Notes: generated by a model not told the origin, from the letters alone. DNA of 64,000 bases from Echinicola pacifica DSM 19836 (GCF_000373245.1 NZ_KB890739.1:721099-785098); one strand, 5' to 3'; shown: positions 8,804-18,827, numbered from the stretch's first letter. Numbers and translations: made by a program.

Positions 8804-8844
8804 CGAAGGTCAGAGTCGCCCTCTAGAGGATGCTCTGACCTTCG
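8804..8844. repeat. Perfect 12-bp inverted repeat between two peptidase genes
   Basis: CGAAGGTCAGAG (8804-8815) and its exact complement (8833-8844) enclose a 17-nt loop that itself contains the palindrome CTCTAGAG. It lies downstream of the M28 gene and upstream of the M3 gene, both on the minus strand. No long T-run follows on either strand, so it is a weak or Rho-assisted terminator, or an mRNA 3' stabiliser. Confidence 0.55.
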
Positions 8845-8941
8845 TTCCCTTTGCAGATAATAACGTATCAACGTGCTGGGTTTGCTAAAGTTAATATTTT
8901 TTGATGGGATGACTAAATCAAGTCTGCAAAATCAACGTCTT

Positions 8942-10288
8942 TTACCGTGCTGGCGCAGGGAAGACAGGTAGGCTTTCGGTCATTCCTTCTCCCACAGCCT
9001 GCACCGCAAAAAAGTAGTTGTCCTTCGAATAAGGAAGCGTGTACGTGGTCTCGGTGGTATAGAATTTCTTTTCCCACATGGCCGCACTCGTTTCCCGCAT
9101 CAGTATATAATATCCCTTTGCCTGACCATTTTTAGGGGCTTTCCATTGGAGTTTGCTGCTGTTGCTGAGCTCGCTAACGTCTATACCCACTTCCTGTGGT
9201 ACGGATGGAGACATGGCGAGGCTGGCCAGGGTAGCCAGGTTGGCGGCGGTGTTTTTTCTTAAATATTCGTAATCGATATGCTCAGGCGTATCTCCATATA
9301 TTACGCCCTCTTCGGTTCTGAGATCCTGATGTTGCTGATGGTAGTTTTCATTGAATTCACACATCCTGATAGCGGTAAATCCCTCTCTCGAAAAGGGAGT
9401 ATGGTCTCCACCTCGCAGGAACCGGTCGTTTCTGTAAATCAATTTTATTTCTAGCTGGTCCACATACCGCTCTCCGACTTCCTTAATATATCGAGCCAAT
9501 TGTCTCGATTTACTGTCATTTTCGCCATTGGTATATTGCCTGAGTTTTTTCATTTCCTCGGTTTCATTTAGAGGAACACCCTCGCTGAAAACCCGTACCC
9601 TAGTATTGTCGCGCAGGAGAGTTCCGCTGGAGGCACTATTTCCGATCATATCATTATTAAGCATGGCGATAAGGTTCCAGTTTTCTTCTTTCGCCCTTTG
9701 AGCGAGGTGAGCGGCGCCTTTGAGGCCTTGTTCCTCACCGGATACCGCAACGAATATCACTGTGGCAGATAGTGGGTTTTTGCTCATGATCCGTGCCATT
9801 TCTATTAAGGCTACCACGCCAGAGCCGTCATCATTGGCGCCGGGGGCGTCTTGCTCGGCATCCATTATTTCAGATACCCTGCTGTCCAGATGTCCACTGA
9901 CTATGATGACACGGTTATCTTCTGGATCTGTTCCCTTTAGCGTAGCCATGACATTTCCCATGGTGACATCTTCGGGGATACGCCGGCCATCAGCCTCTAT
10001 GGTGAAGTAATCGATTTTGGCGCTTAGCCTTCCTTCGGAGGCGGGGATGAAGGACTGGAATTGCTCCAATACATAGTGTCTGGCGGCTTCTATGCCTCTG
10101 CTTTCCTGGTCTTCGCTGAGCGAATGGCGGGTACCAAAACTTACTAATCCGTGAATGTTCTTCTCTAAATTATCTGTAGATATCTCCTGAACCATTTTCT
10201 CAATGGTCGGGTTACGATGTATGATTTGGGCTGAACTGTATTCTGTGAAGGCCAGTAAAAGGCTGAGGGTGATTAAAATTTTCTTCAT
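8942..10288 (-). CDS. Secreted M28 family zinc aminopeptidase
   Basis: The 448-residue precursor has a Sec signal peptide (about residues 1-21, ending SSAQ). The two-zinc M28 ligands are visible in order: His133 (SGHLDS), Asp153 (ANDDGSG), catalytic Glu185 and metal Glu186 (SGEEQG), Asp213 (NNDMIGN) and a C-terminal His (GGDHTPF). It should remove N-terminal residues from peptides in the periplasm or outside the cell. The last ~85 residues look like a small fibronectin-III-like or appended beta-domain. It diverges from the DinB gene, whose start lies 68 bases away, so the two promoters share that gap. Confidence 0.87.
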   Translation of the reverse strand: MKKILITLSLLLAFTEYSSAQIIHRNPTIEKMVQEISTDNLEKNIHGLVSFGTRHSLSEDQESRGIEAARHYVLEQFQSFIPASEGRLSAKIDYFTIEADGRRIPEDVTMGNVMATLKGTDPEDNRVIIVSGHLDSRVSEIMDAEQDAPGANDDGSGVVALIEMARIMSKNPLSATVIFVAVSGEEQGLKGAAHLAQRAKEENWNLIAMLNNDMIGNSASSGTLLRDNTRVRVFSEGVPLNETEEMKKLRQYTNGENDSKSRQLARYIKEVGERYVDQLEIKLIYRNDRFLRGGDHTPFSREGFTAIRMCEFNENYHQQHQDLRTEEGVIYGDTPEHIDYEYLRKNTAANLATLASLAMSPSVPQEVGIDVSELSNSSKLQWKAPKNGQAKGYYILMRETSAAMWEKKFYTTETTYTLPYSKDNYFFAVQAVGEGMTESLPVFPAPAR

Positions 10289-10356
10289 TATGGCTTTTTT
10301 ATGATATTGATTGGGCTAAATTTATAATCAAAATTGGGAAAGAAAAATACTTTTAT

Positions 10357-10872
10357 ATGAATGAGCGATTAGTGCCTAGCGAAGGTGAATATGGGGAGTT
10401 TTACGAAACCTATATCAGCAAAGTAAGAGGGAGAGATCTGGATGCGCTTATGCTATCCCAGGTGGAGGACCTTCGTCAGTATTTCGAGGGAATGAAGGAG
10501 GAGCAAGCTGCTCAAAGCTATGAGGAAGGAAAATGGAGCCTAAAGGAGCTTATAGGTCATATCAATGATACCGAAAAAGTCATGCTTTACCGAGCATTGT
10601 GCATCGCCAGAGGGGAGAAGCAATCCCTGCCAAGTATGGACCAGGAGGAATATGTGGCAAAGGGTAATTTCAATGACCAGCCACTGGCACTTTTGTTGGA
10701 GGACTTTGAGCTTACGAGATTTGTAATTCGCAATTTCTTCCGAAGCCTGTCCCCGGACGCCCTGACATACACGGGCTCGGCAAATGGCTATACTACTAGT
10801 GTAAGAGCACTCATGAATATCATTCCTGGGCACTTTTTACACCATATGCAGATCCTCAAAGAGCGGTATTAA
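10357..10872 (+). CDS. DinB family protein
   Basis: The 171-residue protein matches the DinB_2 four-helix-bundle pattern with the metal-binding histidine triad: one His in LIGHINDTE and two in GHFLHHMQ near the C-terminus. Bacteroidota carry many such proteins; some bind Ni or Zn and act in bacillithiol- or mycothiol-dependent detoxification, but function is known for few. It has no signal peptide and is cytoplasmic. It lies 33 bases upstream of a thioesterase gene on the same strand and may be co-transcribed with it. A second DinB-like gene is at 16471-17028. Confidence 0.78.
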   Translation: MNERLVPSEGEYGEFYETYISKVRGRDLDALMLSQVEDLRQYFEGMKEEQAAQSYEEGKWSLKELIGHINDTEKVMLYRALCIARGEKQSLPSMDQEEYVAKGNFNDQPLALLLEDFELTRFVIRNFFRSLSPDALTYTGSANGYTTSVRALMNIIPGHFLHHMQILKERY

Positions 10873-10905
10873 ATGAAGTGTTTTATATAAAAAAATATTT
10901 TTACC

Positions 10906-11427
10906 ATGTTTGAATATAACCCTGAAAAACATTATTCCAAGGAGACTGAAAGTAGGTCATTGATTCGATTTCAAGATTGTGACCCCTTGCGCCATTTGAA
11001 TAATGCCAAGTATTTTGACTATTATTTCAATGCCCGGGAAGACCAGGTGCCGAAGCTGTATGGAGTGGAGATGTTTGAGATGATCAAAAAATATCAAGCC
11101 GCTTGGGTAGTTTATAATCATAATATCTCCTATGTAAAACCCGCCATGGTTGGGGAGTGGGTTCGTATCCGCAGCCGTATATTATGGTATAATGACAATA
11201 CCCTCATGGTGGAATATTATATGCTGGATGATTCTTTGGAAGAGCTCAAGAATGTAATGTGGACCACCCTGAAGTATGTTGGCCTAAACGATGGCAAGCT
11301 CCGTGAGCATAAAGGGGAAATCCTCGATTTTCTGAAAGCTACTTCCGTCAATGTGGACGTGACTGGCCAGTCGATTGTTGAGCGTATAAAACAACTAAAA
11401 ATCAGACTGAAGGAAGATCAGGAATAG
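10906..11427 (+). CDS. Acyl-CoA thioesterase, hot-dog fold (4HBT type)
   Basis: The 173-residue cytoplasmic protein has the hot-dog thioesterase active-site region RFQDCDPLRHLNNAKYFD, in which the Asp and the following His/Asn are typical of 4-hydroxybenzoyl-CoA-thioesterase relatives. It would hydrolyse acyl-CoA or acyl-ACP thioesters; the substrate cannot be read from sequence. It follows the DinB gene by 33 bases and ends before a strong bidirectional terminator at 11549-11583. Confidence 0.75.
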   Translation: MFEYNPEKHYSKETESRSLIRFQDCDPLRHLNNAKYFDYYFNAREDQVPKLYGVEMFEMIKKYQAAWVVYNHNISYVKPAMVGEWVRIRSRILWYNDNTLMVEYYMLDDSLEELKNVMWTTLKYVGLNDGKLREHKGEILDFLKATSVNVDVTGQSIVERIKQLKIRLKEDQE

Positions 11428-11548
11428 GACAACGCTATTGGTGCTGTTTTGCGCCTGGCCTATTATCCATGCGCCTTTAGTATTTATTATTATTTGCTGC
11501 GAGCAGCAAAAGTAATAGCTGATTTGACATACAATTAGCTTTAACAAA

Positions 11549-11583
11549 AAAGAGCCCCGATAGATCTATCGAGGCTCTTTTTA
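11549..11583. terminator. Bidirectional intrinsic terminator
   Basis: AAAGAGCC (11549-11556) pairs with GGCTCTTT (11573-11580) and the centre CGATAGATCTATCG is a perfect palindrome. A-run on the left and T-run on the right let it work on both strands. It sits between the convergent thioesterase gene and the coiled-coil protein gene. Confidence 0.8.
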
Positions 11584-11642
11584 TGAGTGGTAATTATGGG
11601 AGTTCCCAGTCCACCAATGGTACATACTATACTGAGGCCAGC

Positions 11643-12851
11643 TTAATCGACCTTATACATTTTGTTGGCCGAATTGATATATTCCAGCGGGTTGAAGGCT
11701 GTATCAAAGGCACTTTTTAGATTGTTTAGCTTGTTCTCAAGGTCATTCATCCGTAAGCCAACATGCTTAGCATTTTTGTATTTGGCGATTAGCCCATTGT
11801 ATTTGCTGATATTCTCACTGATGCGGAAGGTGATGCCCCCAAAGCGGATTTTAAGAGATTGAATTTCCGCCATTTCATTATAGAAGGTGTTTTTCCAATT
11901 CTTAGGATTGGTCTCACGCTCTGTTTTTACCCTTCCAGCGATAAGGCTGGTAAGTTCATTGAGGTATTCGTAGCGCTTATTCGCATCATTTTCGTTGCTA
12001 TATTTTCCTTCAAACTCTTTCTTGTCAATACCCAATATTTTTAAGTTTTTGTCAAGATTTTGGGCGTAAAGTTCTTTGAGTTCTTCTAGCTCAGTATCAA
12101 TGGATTCCCATTCGGTTTCGATCAGGTTTTTATCATTGGTATATTGTCCCAGTTCGGCCACCAATTCAAACATTTCCTGACTTTGGTCTCTGAGTTTTCG
12201 GTCTTTTTTGCTGCTGCCAATATTTTCGATATAGTTGGACATGCCCATAAATAGCGCTTGGGAGAAGGTGCCGAAGATAGGCGTCCCCGCAGAGAGATCA
12301 CCGGTTAGGCTTACCAGATTAGAAACCACAGAGAGCGTGGGACTTTCACTTTTATTTTCTTCTACATAAGTCTGAAACCCCTTGTACCAGTTAGTGAAAC
12401 CCTGATATTGGGTGGGATTGCCTATGGAGTTGAGGGTCATAAAGAAGTCTCTGGCGGCATCAAAAAGGATCAGGGGCCTCAATTCTCTTTCCATGGACAC
12501 CAGGTTGATGACTGCTGACTGGTAATTACCCTGGTATATATTGAGTTCGGCATCCTTTTCGGCCTGCTGGAAATCCTCGATCAATTTTACCCGTTCAATA
12601 AGCTTGTCGATTTTCTGGGCTTCACTACTATTTATATTTAGGGACTGATCCAGCATTTGGATACGTTGGTCTAGGTCCTGAAGACGAGTCCCCAACTGAT
12701 CATCCAGGGAGTCCGTTTTGAGCTGAATGCTTTTTAGCAAATCCTGCTTTAGTGCCTGCTCTAGCGAAACTTTCATCGAGTCAGTTTGCGCAAGCACCAT
12801 AGTGATAGGAGCTAGGAGGCAGAGGGTCAGTAAGTATAGTTTTGTTTTCAT
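11643..12851 (-). CDS. Exported coiled-coil protein of unknown function
   Basis: The 402-residue precursor starts with a clear Sec signal peptide (MKTKLYLLTLCLLAPITM, cleaved after VLAQ), which is why I place the start at 12851 rather than 17 codons upstream. The mature part has heptad-rich helices (about residues 30-100, 225-285 and 350-390: LDDQLGTRLQDLDQRIQML and similar), a less charged middle (about 120-210) and no enzyme motif. It is probably a periplasmic alpha-helical protein. It has no operon partner. I do not recognise a family. Confidence 0.65.
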   Translation of the reverse strand: MKTKLYLLTLCLLAPITMVLAQTDSMKVSLEQALKQDLLKSIQLKTDSLDDQLGTRLQDLDQRIQMLDQSLNINSSEAQKIDKLIERVKLIEDFQQAEKDAELNIYQGNYQSAVINLVSMERELRPLILFDAARDFFMTLNSIGNPTQYQGFTNWYKGFQTYVEENKSESPTLSVVSNLVSLTGDLSAGTPIFGTFSQALFMGMSNYIENIGSSKKDRKLRDQSQEMFELVAELGQYTNDKNLIETEWESIDTELEELKELYAQNLDKNLKILGIDKKEFEGKYSNENDANKRYEYLNELTSLIAGRVKTERETNPKNWKNTFYNEMAEIQSLKIRFGGITFRISENISKYNGLIAKYKNAKHVGLRMNDLENKLNNLKSAFDTAFNPLEYINSANKMYKVD

Positions 12852-13303
12852 TGAGGATCGGTTTTCCAATTTAGCTAAAGGAGCTAACGAATTTTGTGCC
12901 ATAAATGTACTCGCAATTATTCATTGATAAAATTCTTTGTTCTCCAAAAATACTCTTTATCATATATTTTTATACGAATATTATTGGGTAAAAATATTAT
13001 TATGAAGGATTACCTCAATATAACTTCTTTGGAATAATTTTAGTATTGTTGTTATAACGATTGGTAGGGAGGATTGGAAGTGATAAATTTATAACTTGGT
13101 TTTGCAAAAGACCGTTTACTGATTACAAAATCTTTTTTTACAGTGAGATTTAATTTATATTATTATTGAAAGTGCAGGAATCATCTCTTTTACTATTTAG
13201 AATTGGAGACGAAAAGAACCTTTGCAAATGCGACCCTACTTCTATTGATTGCGGTGATCACCAAAGGGTGATCCATTTAAACCGCCAAACCCGAAATAAA
13301 TAA
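12852..13303. other. Divergent intergenic region
   Basis: 450 bases, strongly AT-rich, between the divergent coiled-coil protein and acyl-CoA ligase genes. It must carry both promoters; no element matches the Bacteroidota consensus well enough to name. No further gene was seen. Confidence 0.4.
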
Positions 13304-14995
13304 ATGATGAAAGACTTTCCATGGTTTAAACATTATCCCAAGTCAGTTCCTAAGGAAGTGGATGTGGAAGCTTACCCCAGTGTTGTGGGACTTTTTGAAG
13401 AGTGTGTCAGGAAATATGGAAATGCTATTGCTTATGAATGCATGGGCAAGACGCTTTCCTTTGTGGAGGTGGATGAATTGTCACGTGATTTTGCCGCTTA
13501 CCTGCAGCAAAGCCTCAAACTCAAGCCTGGAGAGCGGATAGCCATTCAGATGCCAAACCTGCTGCAATATCCCGTGGTGATGTTTGGAGCCTTGCGTGCA
13601 GGCCTTATCGTGGTGAATACTAATCCTCTCTATACTTCCCCCGAGATGGAGCATCAGTTTAAGGATGCGGATATTTCTGCTTTGGTGATTGTTTCTAATT
13701 TTGCCCATAATCTGGAGAGCATTCTTCCCAAGCTCAAAGTAAAAAATATCATCATCACCGAAATTGGGGATATGTTAGGTGGACTGAAGGGGACCATTGT
13801 GAACCTGGTCGTAAAGCATATCAAAAAAATGGTGCCTAGCTATAGCATTCCCACCGCCATCAAGCTAAATGCAGCCTTAAAAACCGGGCGTTCGCTTACC
13901 TTAGATCCTGTGGAATCAAAACTCTCCGATACTGCCTTCCTGCAATATACCGGAGGTACCACTGGCGTGTCTAAGGGTGCGGAGTTGACCCATGGAAATA
14001 TCATTGCCAATATGCAGCAGATCTCCGCTTGGATGCGGCCCAAATTGGTCGAAGGGCAGGAGATGGTCGTGACGGCCTTGCCTCTATATCATATTTTTGC
14101 CCTTACGGTAAACTGCCTTGCCATGTTGAAAATTGGCGCTCATAATCTTCTCATCACCAACCCTCGGGATATGAAGGCCTTCTGTAAGGACCTGAAAACG
14201 CATAAATTTAGCGTGATTACTGGTGTGAATACCCTATTTAACGGCCTGCTGAATCAGGAAAGCTTCAGAAGCCTTGACTTCAGCTCTCTCAAAGTGGCAG
14301 TAGGCGGAGGAATGGCGGTGCAGAAGTATGTGGCAGAGAAATGGAAAGAAGTTACCGGTGTACCCATTGCGGAGGGGTATGGACTTACCGAGACCTCCCC
14401 CGTGGCCTGTTGCAATCCAATAGATGACACCGAGCGATTAGGGACTATAGGTATGCCGCTGCCAAATACTGAGCTGATGGTGATCGATGATGATGGAAAA
14501 GAATTGCCTGTCGGCGAAAGAGGAGAAATCTGCATCCGGGGACCACAGGTAATGAAGGGATACTGGAGAAGACCAAAAGAAACGGCCGAGGTGATGCATG
14601 GCGATTGGCTGAAAACTGGCGATATTGGTGTGACCGATAAGGATGGCTATTCCAAGATTGTGGATCGTAAAAAGGAAATGATCCTGGTTTCTGGATTTAA
14701 TGTATATCCCAATGAGGTGGAAGATGCTATCGCTGCCAATGAGAAAGTGCTGGAGGTAGGTGTCATCGGAATGCCTGATGAGCGCTCCACCGAAAGGGTC
14801 ATCGCCTATGTGGTGCCTTCTGATAAATCCCTCACCGCCGAAGAAATCATCGGACAATGCCGGGAATGCCTCACCAATTATAAGGTGCCAAAAGAAGTGT
14901 ATTTCGTAGATGAGCTTCCTAAGTCAAATGTCGGCAAAATCCTACGAAGAGTGATTAAGGAAAATCATATTAAGAAAATGGGCAAAAAAGCCTAA
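13304..14995 (+). CDS. fadD: Long-chain fatty-acid--CoA ligase
   Basis: The 563-residue adenylate-forming enzyme activates fatty acids with ATP and CoA for beta-oxidation or lipid synthesis. Visible motifs in order are the ATP-binding loop YTGGTTGVSKGAE (about residue 214), the adenine motif GYGLTETSPV, the hinge region GDWLKTGDIG with DRKKEMI, and the catalytic lysine near the C-terminus (SNVGKILRR). Length equals that of E. coli FadD. Two in-frame ATGs (13304, 13307) open the gene. It is monocistronic and ends at a strong terminator (15066-15104). Confidence 0.88.
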   Translation: MMKDFPWFKHYPKSVPKEVDVEAYPSVVGLFEECVRKYGNAIAYECMGKTLSFVEVDELSRDFAAYLQQSLKLKPGERIAIQMPNLLQYPVVMFGALRAGLIVVNTNPLYTSPEMEHQFKDADISALVIVSNFAHNLESILPKLKVKNIIITEIGDMLGGLKGTIVNLVVKHIKKMVPSYSIPTAIKLNAALKTGRSLTLDPVESKLSDTAFLQYTGGTTGVSKGAELTHGNIIANMQQISAWMRPKLVEGQEMVVTALPLYHIFALTVNCLAMLKIGAHNLLITNPRDMKAFCKDLKTHKFSVITGVNTLFNGLLNQESFRSLDFSSLKVAVGGGMAVQKYVAEKWKEVTGVPIAEGYGLTETSPVACCNPIDDTERLGTIGMPLPNTELMVIDDDGKELPVGERGEICIRGPQVMKGYWRRPKETAEVMHGDWLKTGDIGVTDKDGYSKIVDRKKEMILVSGFNVYPNEVEDAIAANEKVLEVGVIGMPDERSTERVIAYVVPSDKSLTAEEIIGQCRECLTNYKVPKEVYFVDELPKSNVGKILRRVIKENHIKKMGKKA

Positions 14996-15065
14996 GGATG
15001 AATTTAGGTAAATCGCTAATTGACCACTAAGTAGAATGTGTTAAGGCGCATTGTTTATACCAAAT

Positions 15066-15104
15066 AAAAAGGGTAAGGCTATCTATTTTAGCCTTACCCT
15101 TTTT
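15066..15104 (+). terminator. Strong intrinsic terminator after fadD
   Basis: Perfect 16-bp inverted repeat AAAAAGGGTAAGGCTA (15066-15081) and TAGCCTTACCCTTTTT (15089-15104) with a 7-nt loop. The A/T ends make it usable in both directions. Confidence 0.85.
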
Positions 15105-15365
15105 GATTTTATATGCGCTATGAGCTTTAGTCCTTTCCTTACTATAGCAAAAGAATCCTCGTTAATTAACGAAATTTCCCTCTACGATACTTTACTCACT
15201 TTTGGTCAGGATCAGAATTCTTTAGATTCTAAATTTAGAAAAATAGCTCCTATATAGAAGGTTAAGATTTGTCTGATTTTTGACCAGAACTAATATCCTT
15301 ATATAGCTCCATCCACTTCTGAGTGAAGGACAGCTCTCTAATCCACGTATATGCAGAGAGAGCGC

Positions 15366-16346
15366 TTATGCTTCGATTTCCTGACCCTTGAAGGCCTTGC
15401 GAGGTTTGAGGTTCAGGGTTTGGAATAGCTGCTTATCCATATCCACCTCGGGATTTGGGGTGGTGAGCAGCTTATCTCCGGCGAAGATGGAGTTTGCTCC
15501 AGCCATAAAACACAGGGCTTGCTCTTCGGTATTCATTCGTACTCTACCGGCAGAAAGTCTCACCATGGCTTTGGGCATAATGATCCTTGCGGTAGCGATC
15601 ATCCTCACCATTTCCCAAACAGACACTCTTTCCTGGTCTTCCAGTGGCGTGCCTTCCACAGGCACAAGGGCGTTGACAGGAACGGACTCTGGATGGGAGG
15701 GTAGGGTGGCCAGGGTATGTAGCATGCCCACCCGATCATCAAGATTCTCACCAAGTCCGATAATGCCTCCTGAGCATACTGAAATATCAGCCTTGCGGAC
15801 ATTGTCCAGCGTGCCCAGTCGATCATCGTAATTTCGAGTGGTTATGATTTCGTTATAGTGTTCTTCGCTGGTGTCCAGGTTATGATTGTAGGCATATAGA
15901 CCTGCATCCTTTAGTTTTTGGGCTTGTTCTTCACTAAGCATCCCGAGGGTACAGCACACTTCCATTCCCATATTATTGACGCCTTTTACCATGTCGAGCA
16001 CCTTGTCGAAGTCCTTATTGTCTCTGACTTCTCTCCAGGCTGCTCCCATGCAGAATCGGGTGCTCCCTGCGGATTTCGCCTCGGCAGCTTTCTGGATTAC
16101 TTCCTGTACAGGTAGTAACTTATGTACTTTTACCTCGGTATGATAGCGAGCTGCCTGCGGGCAATAAGCGCAGTCCTCAGGACAGCCCCCTGTTTTTACA
16201 GACAATAAAGTGCAGACCTGCACCTCAGTAGGGTCATTGTATTCTCTATGAACGGTCGCCGCCTTGTACATGAGCTCCATGATGGGCATATCAAAGATGG
16301 CCTTGATTTCTTCTCTGGTCCAGTTATTTCTAATCTCTGTCATCAA
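15366..16346 (-). CDS. bioB: Biotin synthase
   Basis: This 326-residue radical-SAM enzyme inserts sulfur into dethiobiotin as the last step of biotin synthesis. The SAM-cluster cysteines are Cys55, Cys59 and Cys62 (CPEDCAYC, spacing CxxxCxxC). The conserved [21 protein letters not shown] and [16 protein letters not shown] regions of BioB are present, including the arginine that ligates the 2Fe-2S cluster. No other bio gene is in the window, so the locus is split. The start ATG at 16346 (or the adjacent one at 16343) matches the family. Confidence 0.94.
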   Translation of the reverse strand: MMTEIRNNWTREEIKAIFDMPIMELMYKAATVHREYNDPTEVQVCTLLSVKTGGCPEDCAYCPQAARYHTEVKVHKLLPVQEVIQKAAEAKSAGSTRFCMGAAWREVRDNKDFDKVLDMVKGVNNMGMEVCCTLGMLSEEQAQKLKDAGLYAYNHNLDTSEEHYNEIITTRNYDDRLGTLDNVRKADISVCSGGIIGLGENLDDRVGMLHTLATLPSHPESVPVNALVPVEGTPLEDQERVSVWEMVRMIATARIIMPKAMVRLSAGRVRMNTEEQALCFMAGANSIFAGDKLLTTPNPEVDMDKQLFQTLNLKPRKAFKGQEIEA

Positions 16347-16470
16347 AAGTAGATTTGAGTGAAAGCTAAATGAGGGTTAAAATTATAATAAAATGTTAAG
16401 GATGTGTTATTTTTTTTGGTATTTATCCTGAGTCCAAATCCTTTGCCTCTTTGAGCCCAGGGGTTTAGGC

Positions 16471-17028
16471 TTATTCAACTAATTTGCTCCTTAGGGCCAT
16501 GGCTTGCTGGAAATGCCTTTGCTCATGTTTCTCAAGAATGTGGAGGGCCGTTTGGAGCGGGTAAGCGATCAGCCTATTGGCGGGACTGTGGATCACCTGA
16601 CCTCTATTTAGTGCTGGCAAGAGTAAGTCAGCCCAGTCGATGAGTAGAGCCTGCTGGGCAAGGAAATCCTCCCACAACTGCTCCTTGGTGAGGGAAGTGG
16701 TGGTTTTGGAAGGATCCCAGAGGGATACTGTCTTCACCTTTTTTGGATTGTCTGGCTGGACAGACTTCAAAATCGTATTGCCAAGGGCCTTAGTTAGAAA
16801 ACTAATTTTGCCTATAAAGGGTTTATGATATTGTCCATCCAGAATTTCCTGAAAAATAGGAAAATAGCTTTTATTGATAAGGCTTATATGCTGGATGATC
16901 TCACCAATGCTCCATTGGTTAGGGGTTGTTTGCTGAAATAAGGCTTCTTCCTCCAAATCCATAAAGGCATCAGTAAAGTTTTTGGTGTTTTGTCGTATGG
17001 CTGACTGCCAGGCTTGAAGGTCTTGCAT
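16471..17028 (-). CDS. DinB superfamily protein
   Basis: A 185-residue cytoplasmic four-helix-bundle protein. Histidines are placed as in DinB metal sites: one in EIIQHISLIN and a pair in EKHEQRHFQQA near the C-terminus. It is distantly similar to the DinB gene at 10357 in layout. It lies upstream of bioB on the same strand with a 125-base gap, so a shared transcript is possible but not required. The substrate and physiological role are unknown. Confidence 0.72.
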   Translation of the reverse strand: MQDLQAWQSAIRQNTKNFTDAFMDLEEEALFQQTTPNQWSIGEIIQHISLINKSYFPIFQEILDGQYHKPFIGKISFLTKALGNTILKSVQPDNPKKVKTVSLWDPSKTTTSLTKEQLWEDFLAQQALLIDWADLLLPALNRGQVIHSPANRLIAYPLQTALHILEKHEQRHFQQAMALRSKLVE

Positions 17029-17164
17029 GGGGAGTATTGATTAATGAGGTAATCCTACTTTGACATGTCAACTAGTAATTTCTGTGACATTTATAGTCAA
17101 AATTCGTTATTATGATTGACAATTCATTAAAATTGAACTGTAAAATTAAAAGAGGGGAAAGTAA

Positions 17165-18562
17165 ATGATATTTGCAATAGTCGATATAGAGACGACTGGG
17201 GGTTTTGGTCAGCGGCATAGAATCACCGAAGTGGCGGCGATAGCCCATGATGGGGAGCGAATTCTAGATAGCTATACCACGCTCATCAATCCCAATTGCC
17301 CTATTCCGGGTTTTATCACGGGACTTACTGGCATCGATCAGAATATGGTGGCAGATGCACCTTATTTTGAGGATATTGCGGCAGAATTTTATGAATTCTT
17401 AGAGGATAAGGTCTTTGTAGCGCATAATGTCAATTTTGATTACCAATTTATAAAGGCAGAATTTGCTCGGGTAGGAGTGGAATTTGATCGACCTAAATTA
17501 TGTACGGTAAGGCTCAGCAGGAAGATATTTCCCGGCATGGGCTCATACAGTTTGGGGAGATTATGCGAGCAGCGAGGGATAGGAATCGAGGCGAGACACC
17601 GCGCTTATGGGGATGCGGCTGCCACGGCAGAGCTCTTCTCCCAGCTGATCCAATATGATGAGGAGAAGGTGATCTCGCAGATGATGAAGCGTAATTCCGG
17701 AGAAGCTTTTCTTCCTCCCAATATCAGCAAGGAGCAGTTTTTGGCTTTGCCTGAGGAACCAGGCGTGTATTTTTTTCATGATGAAAAGGGCAAGGTAATT
17801 TATGTGGGAAAAGCCACTAATATCCGAAGCCGCTTCAAAGGGCACTTTACGGGAGCGAGTAAAGGTAAGCAAGGCCTAAAAACCGCCATTTATGATATTA
17901 GTTATGAGCTCACCGGTAGTGAGTTTTTAGCGCTGTTGGTGGAGGCGCTGGAGATCAAAAAACACTGGCCAAAATATAACCGAGCCCAAAAAGTAAAAGA
18001 ATCCACCTGGGGTATCTATAGGTATCAGGATGGTGCAGGCTTGGAGCGCTTTCAGGTGGGTAAAATCACGAGAAATGCCAGGCCAGAATTGAAGTTCCGT
18101 TCTCATCATGAAGCTTGGTCATTTCTGCTGGAGAAAATCGAGAAATATAGCCTTTGTCCTAAGCTATGTGGCGTTCAGAAAACCGCCGGAGCCTGCTATG
18201 ACCATAAGGTGGGCAAGTGCCAGGGGGCCTGCTGCGGAGAAGAAGCCGCCGATACTTATAATGCGCGGGTTCAAAGTTGCTTTGAGGAAGCCGATAAGGA
18301 TAGGTCCAAACTCCTGATTCGGGAGATGGGGAGAAAGCATGGAGAGCATGCCGCCATCTATTTTGAGGAAGGCGTGCTTTGCGCTTATGGATTTGTGGAC
18401 GAATCAGAGGAAATTCACTCTGTCGAGACGGTGATCTCACTTATTCAGCCTGTAAAACCCGTGTCTGATACTGCACCCATTTTGGCACATTACCTGAAGA
18501 CAAACCTGCACCAAAAAGTGCTTCATTTGGGAGAAGATACTACCAGTTCTCGTTTTCTATAA
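17165..18562 (+). CDS. DEDDh exonuclease / GIY-YIG nuclease fusion protein
   Basis: The 465-residue protein joins two DNA-processing modules. Residues 1-165 form a DnaQ-like 3'-5' exonuclease with all acidic ligands: Asp7 and Glu9 (VDIETTG), Asp92 (NVNFD), His145 and Asp150 (HRAYGD). Residues about 190-275 form a UvrC/Cho-like GIY-YIG endonuclease (PGVYFF...VIYVGKATNIRSR, with the catalytic Tyr and Arg). The rest (about 320-360) holds a cysteine-rich motif CPKLCG...ACYDH...CQGACC. This arrangement is known from bacterial DNA polymerase III epsilon-like proteins and suggests a nucleotide-excision repair role separate from UvrC. The gene is monocistronic. Confidence 0.85.
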   Translation: MIFAIVDIETTGGFGQRHRITEVAAIAHDGERILDSYTTLINPNCPIPGFITGLTGIDQNMVADAPYFEDIAAEFYEFLEDKVFVAHNVNFDYQFIKAEFARVGVEFDRPKLCTVRLSRKIFPGMGSYSLGRLCEQRGIGIEARHRAYGDAAATAELFSQLIQYDEEKVISQMMKRNSGEAFLPPNISKEQFLALPEEPGVYFFHDEKGKVIYVGKATNIRSRFKGHFTGASKGKQGLKTAIYDISYELTGSEFLALLVEALEIKKHWPKYNRAQKVKESTWGIYRYQDGAGLERFQVGKITRNARPELKFRSHHEAWSFLLEKIEKYSLCPKLCGVQKTAGACYDHKVGKCQGACCGEEAADTYNARVQSCFEEADKDRSKLLIREMGRKHGEHAAIYFEEGVLCAYGFVDESEEIHSVETVISLIQPVKPVSDTAPILAHYLKTNLHQKVLHLGEDTTSSRFL

Positions 18563-18827
18563 AGTGGACCTTTTATAAGCTATAGATTACTTTAAAGAGG
18601 TGATTCTATGCTATAAATCAACGGTTTGTATATTTTTTAAGGGGTTTTGTTTAGGTACCCTTAATAAAAGTGACTAAAAATTGCTATTTCAGAATATTTT
18701 TGGTGATTATTGATGGTTTTTGCAATTTTATCCAATTTTATTTTTTTCTTTTTTAATTATACAGAATAAATTATTATATTGATAGAGTTCCAAGAGTCGA
18801 AAACAATAAACCCAAAACACCCAGGAT

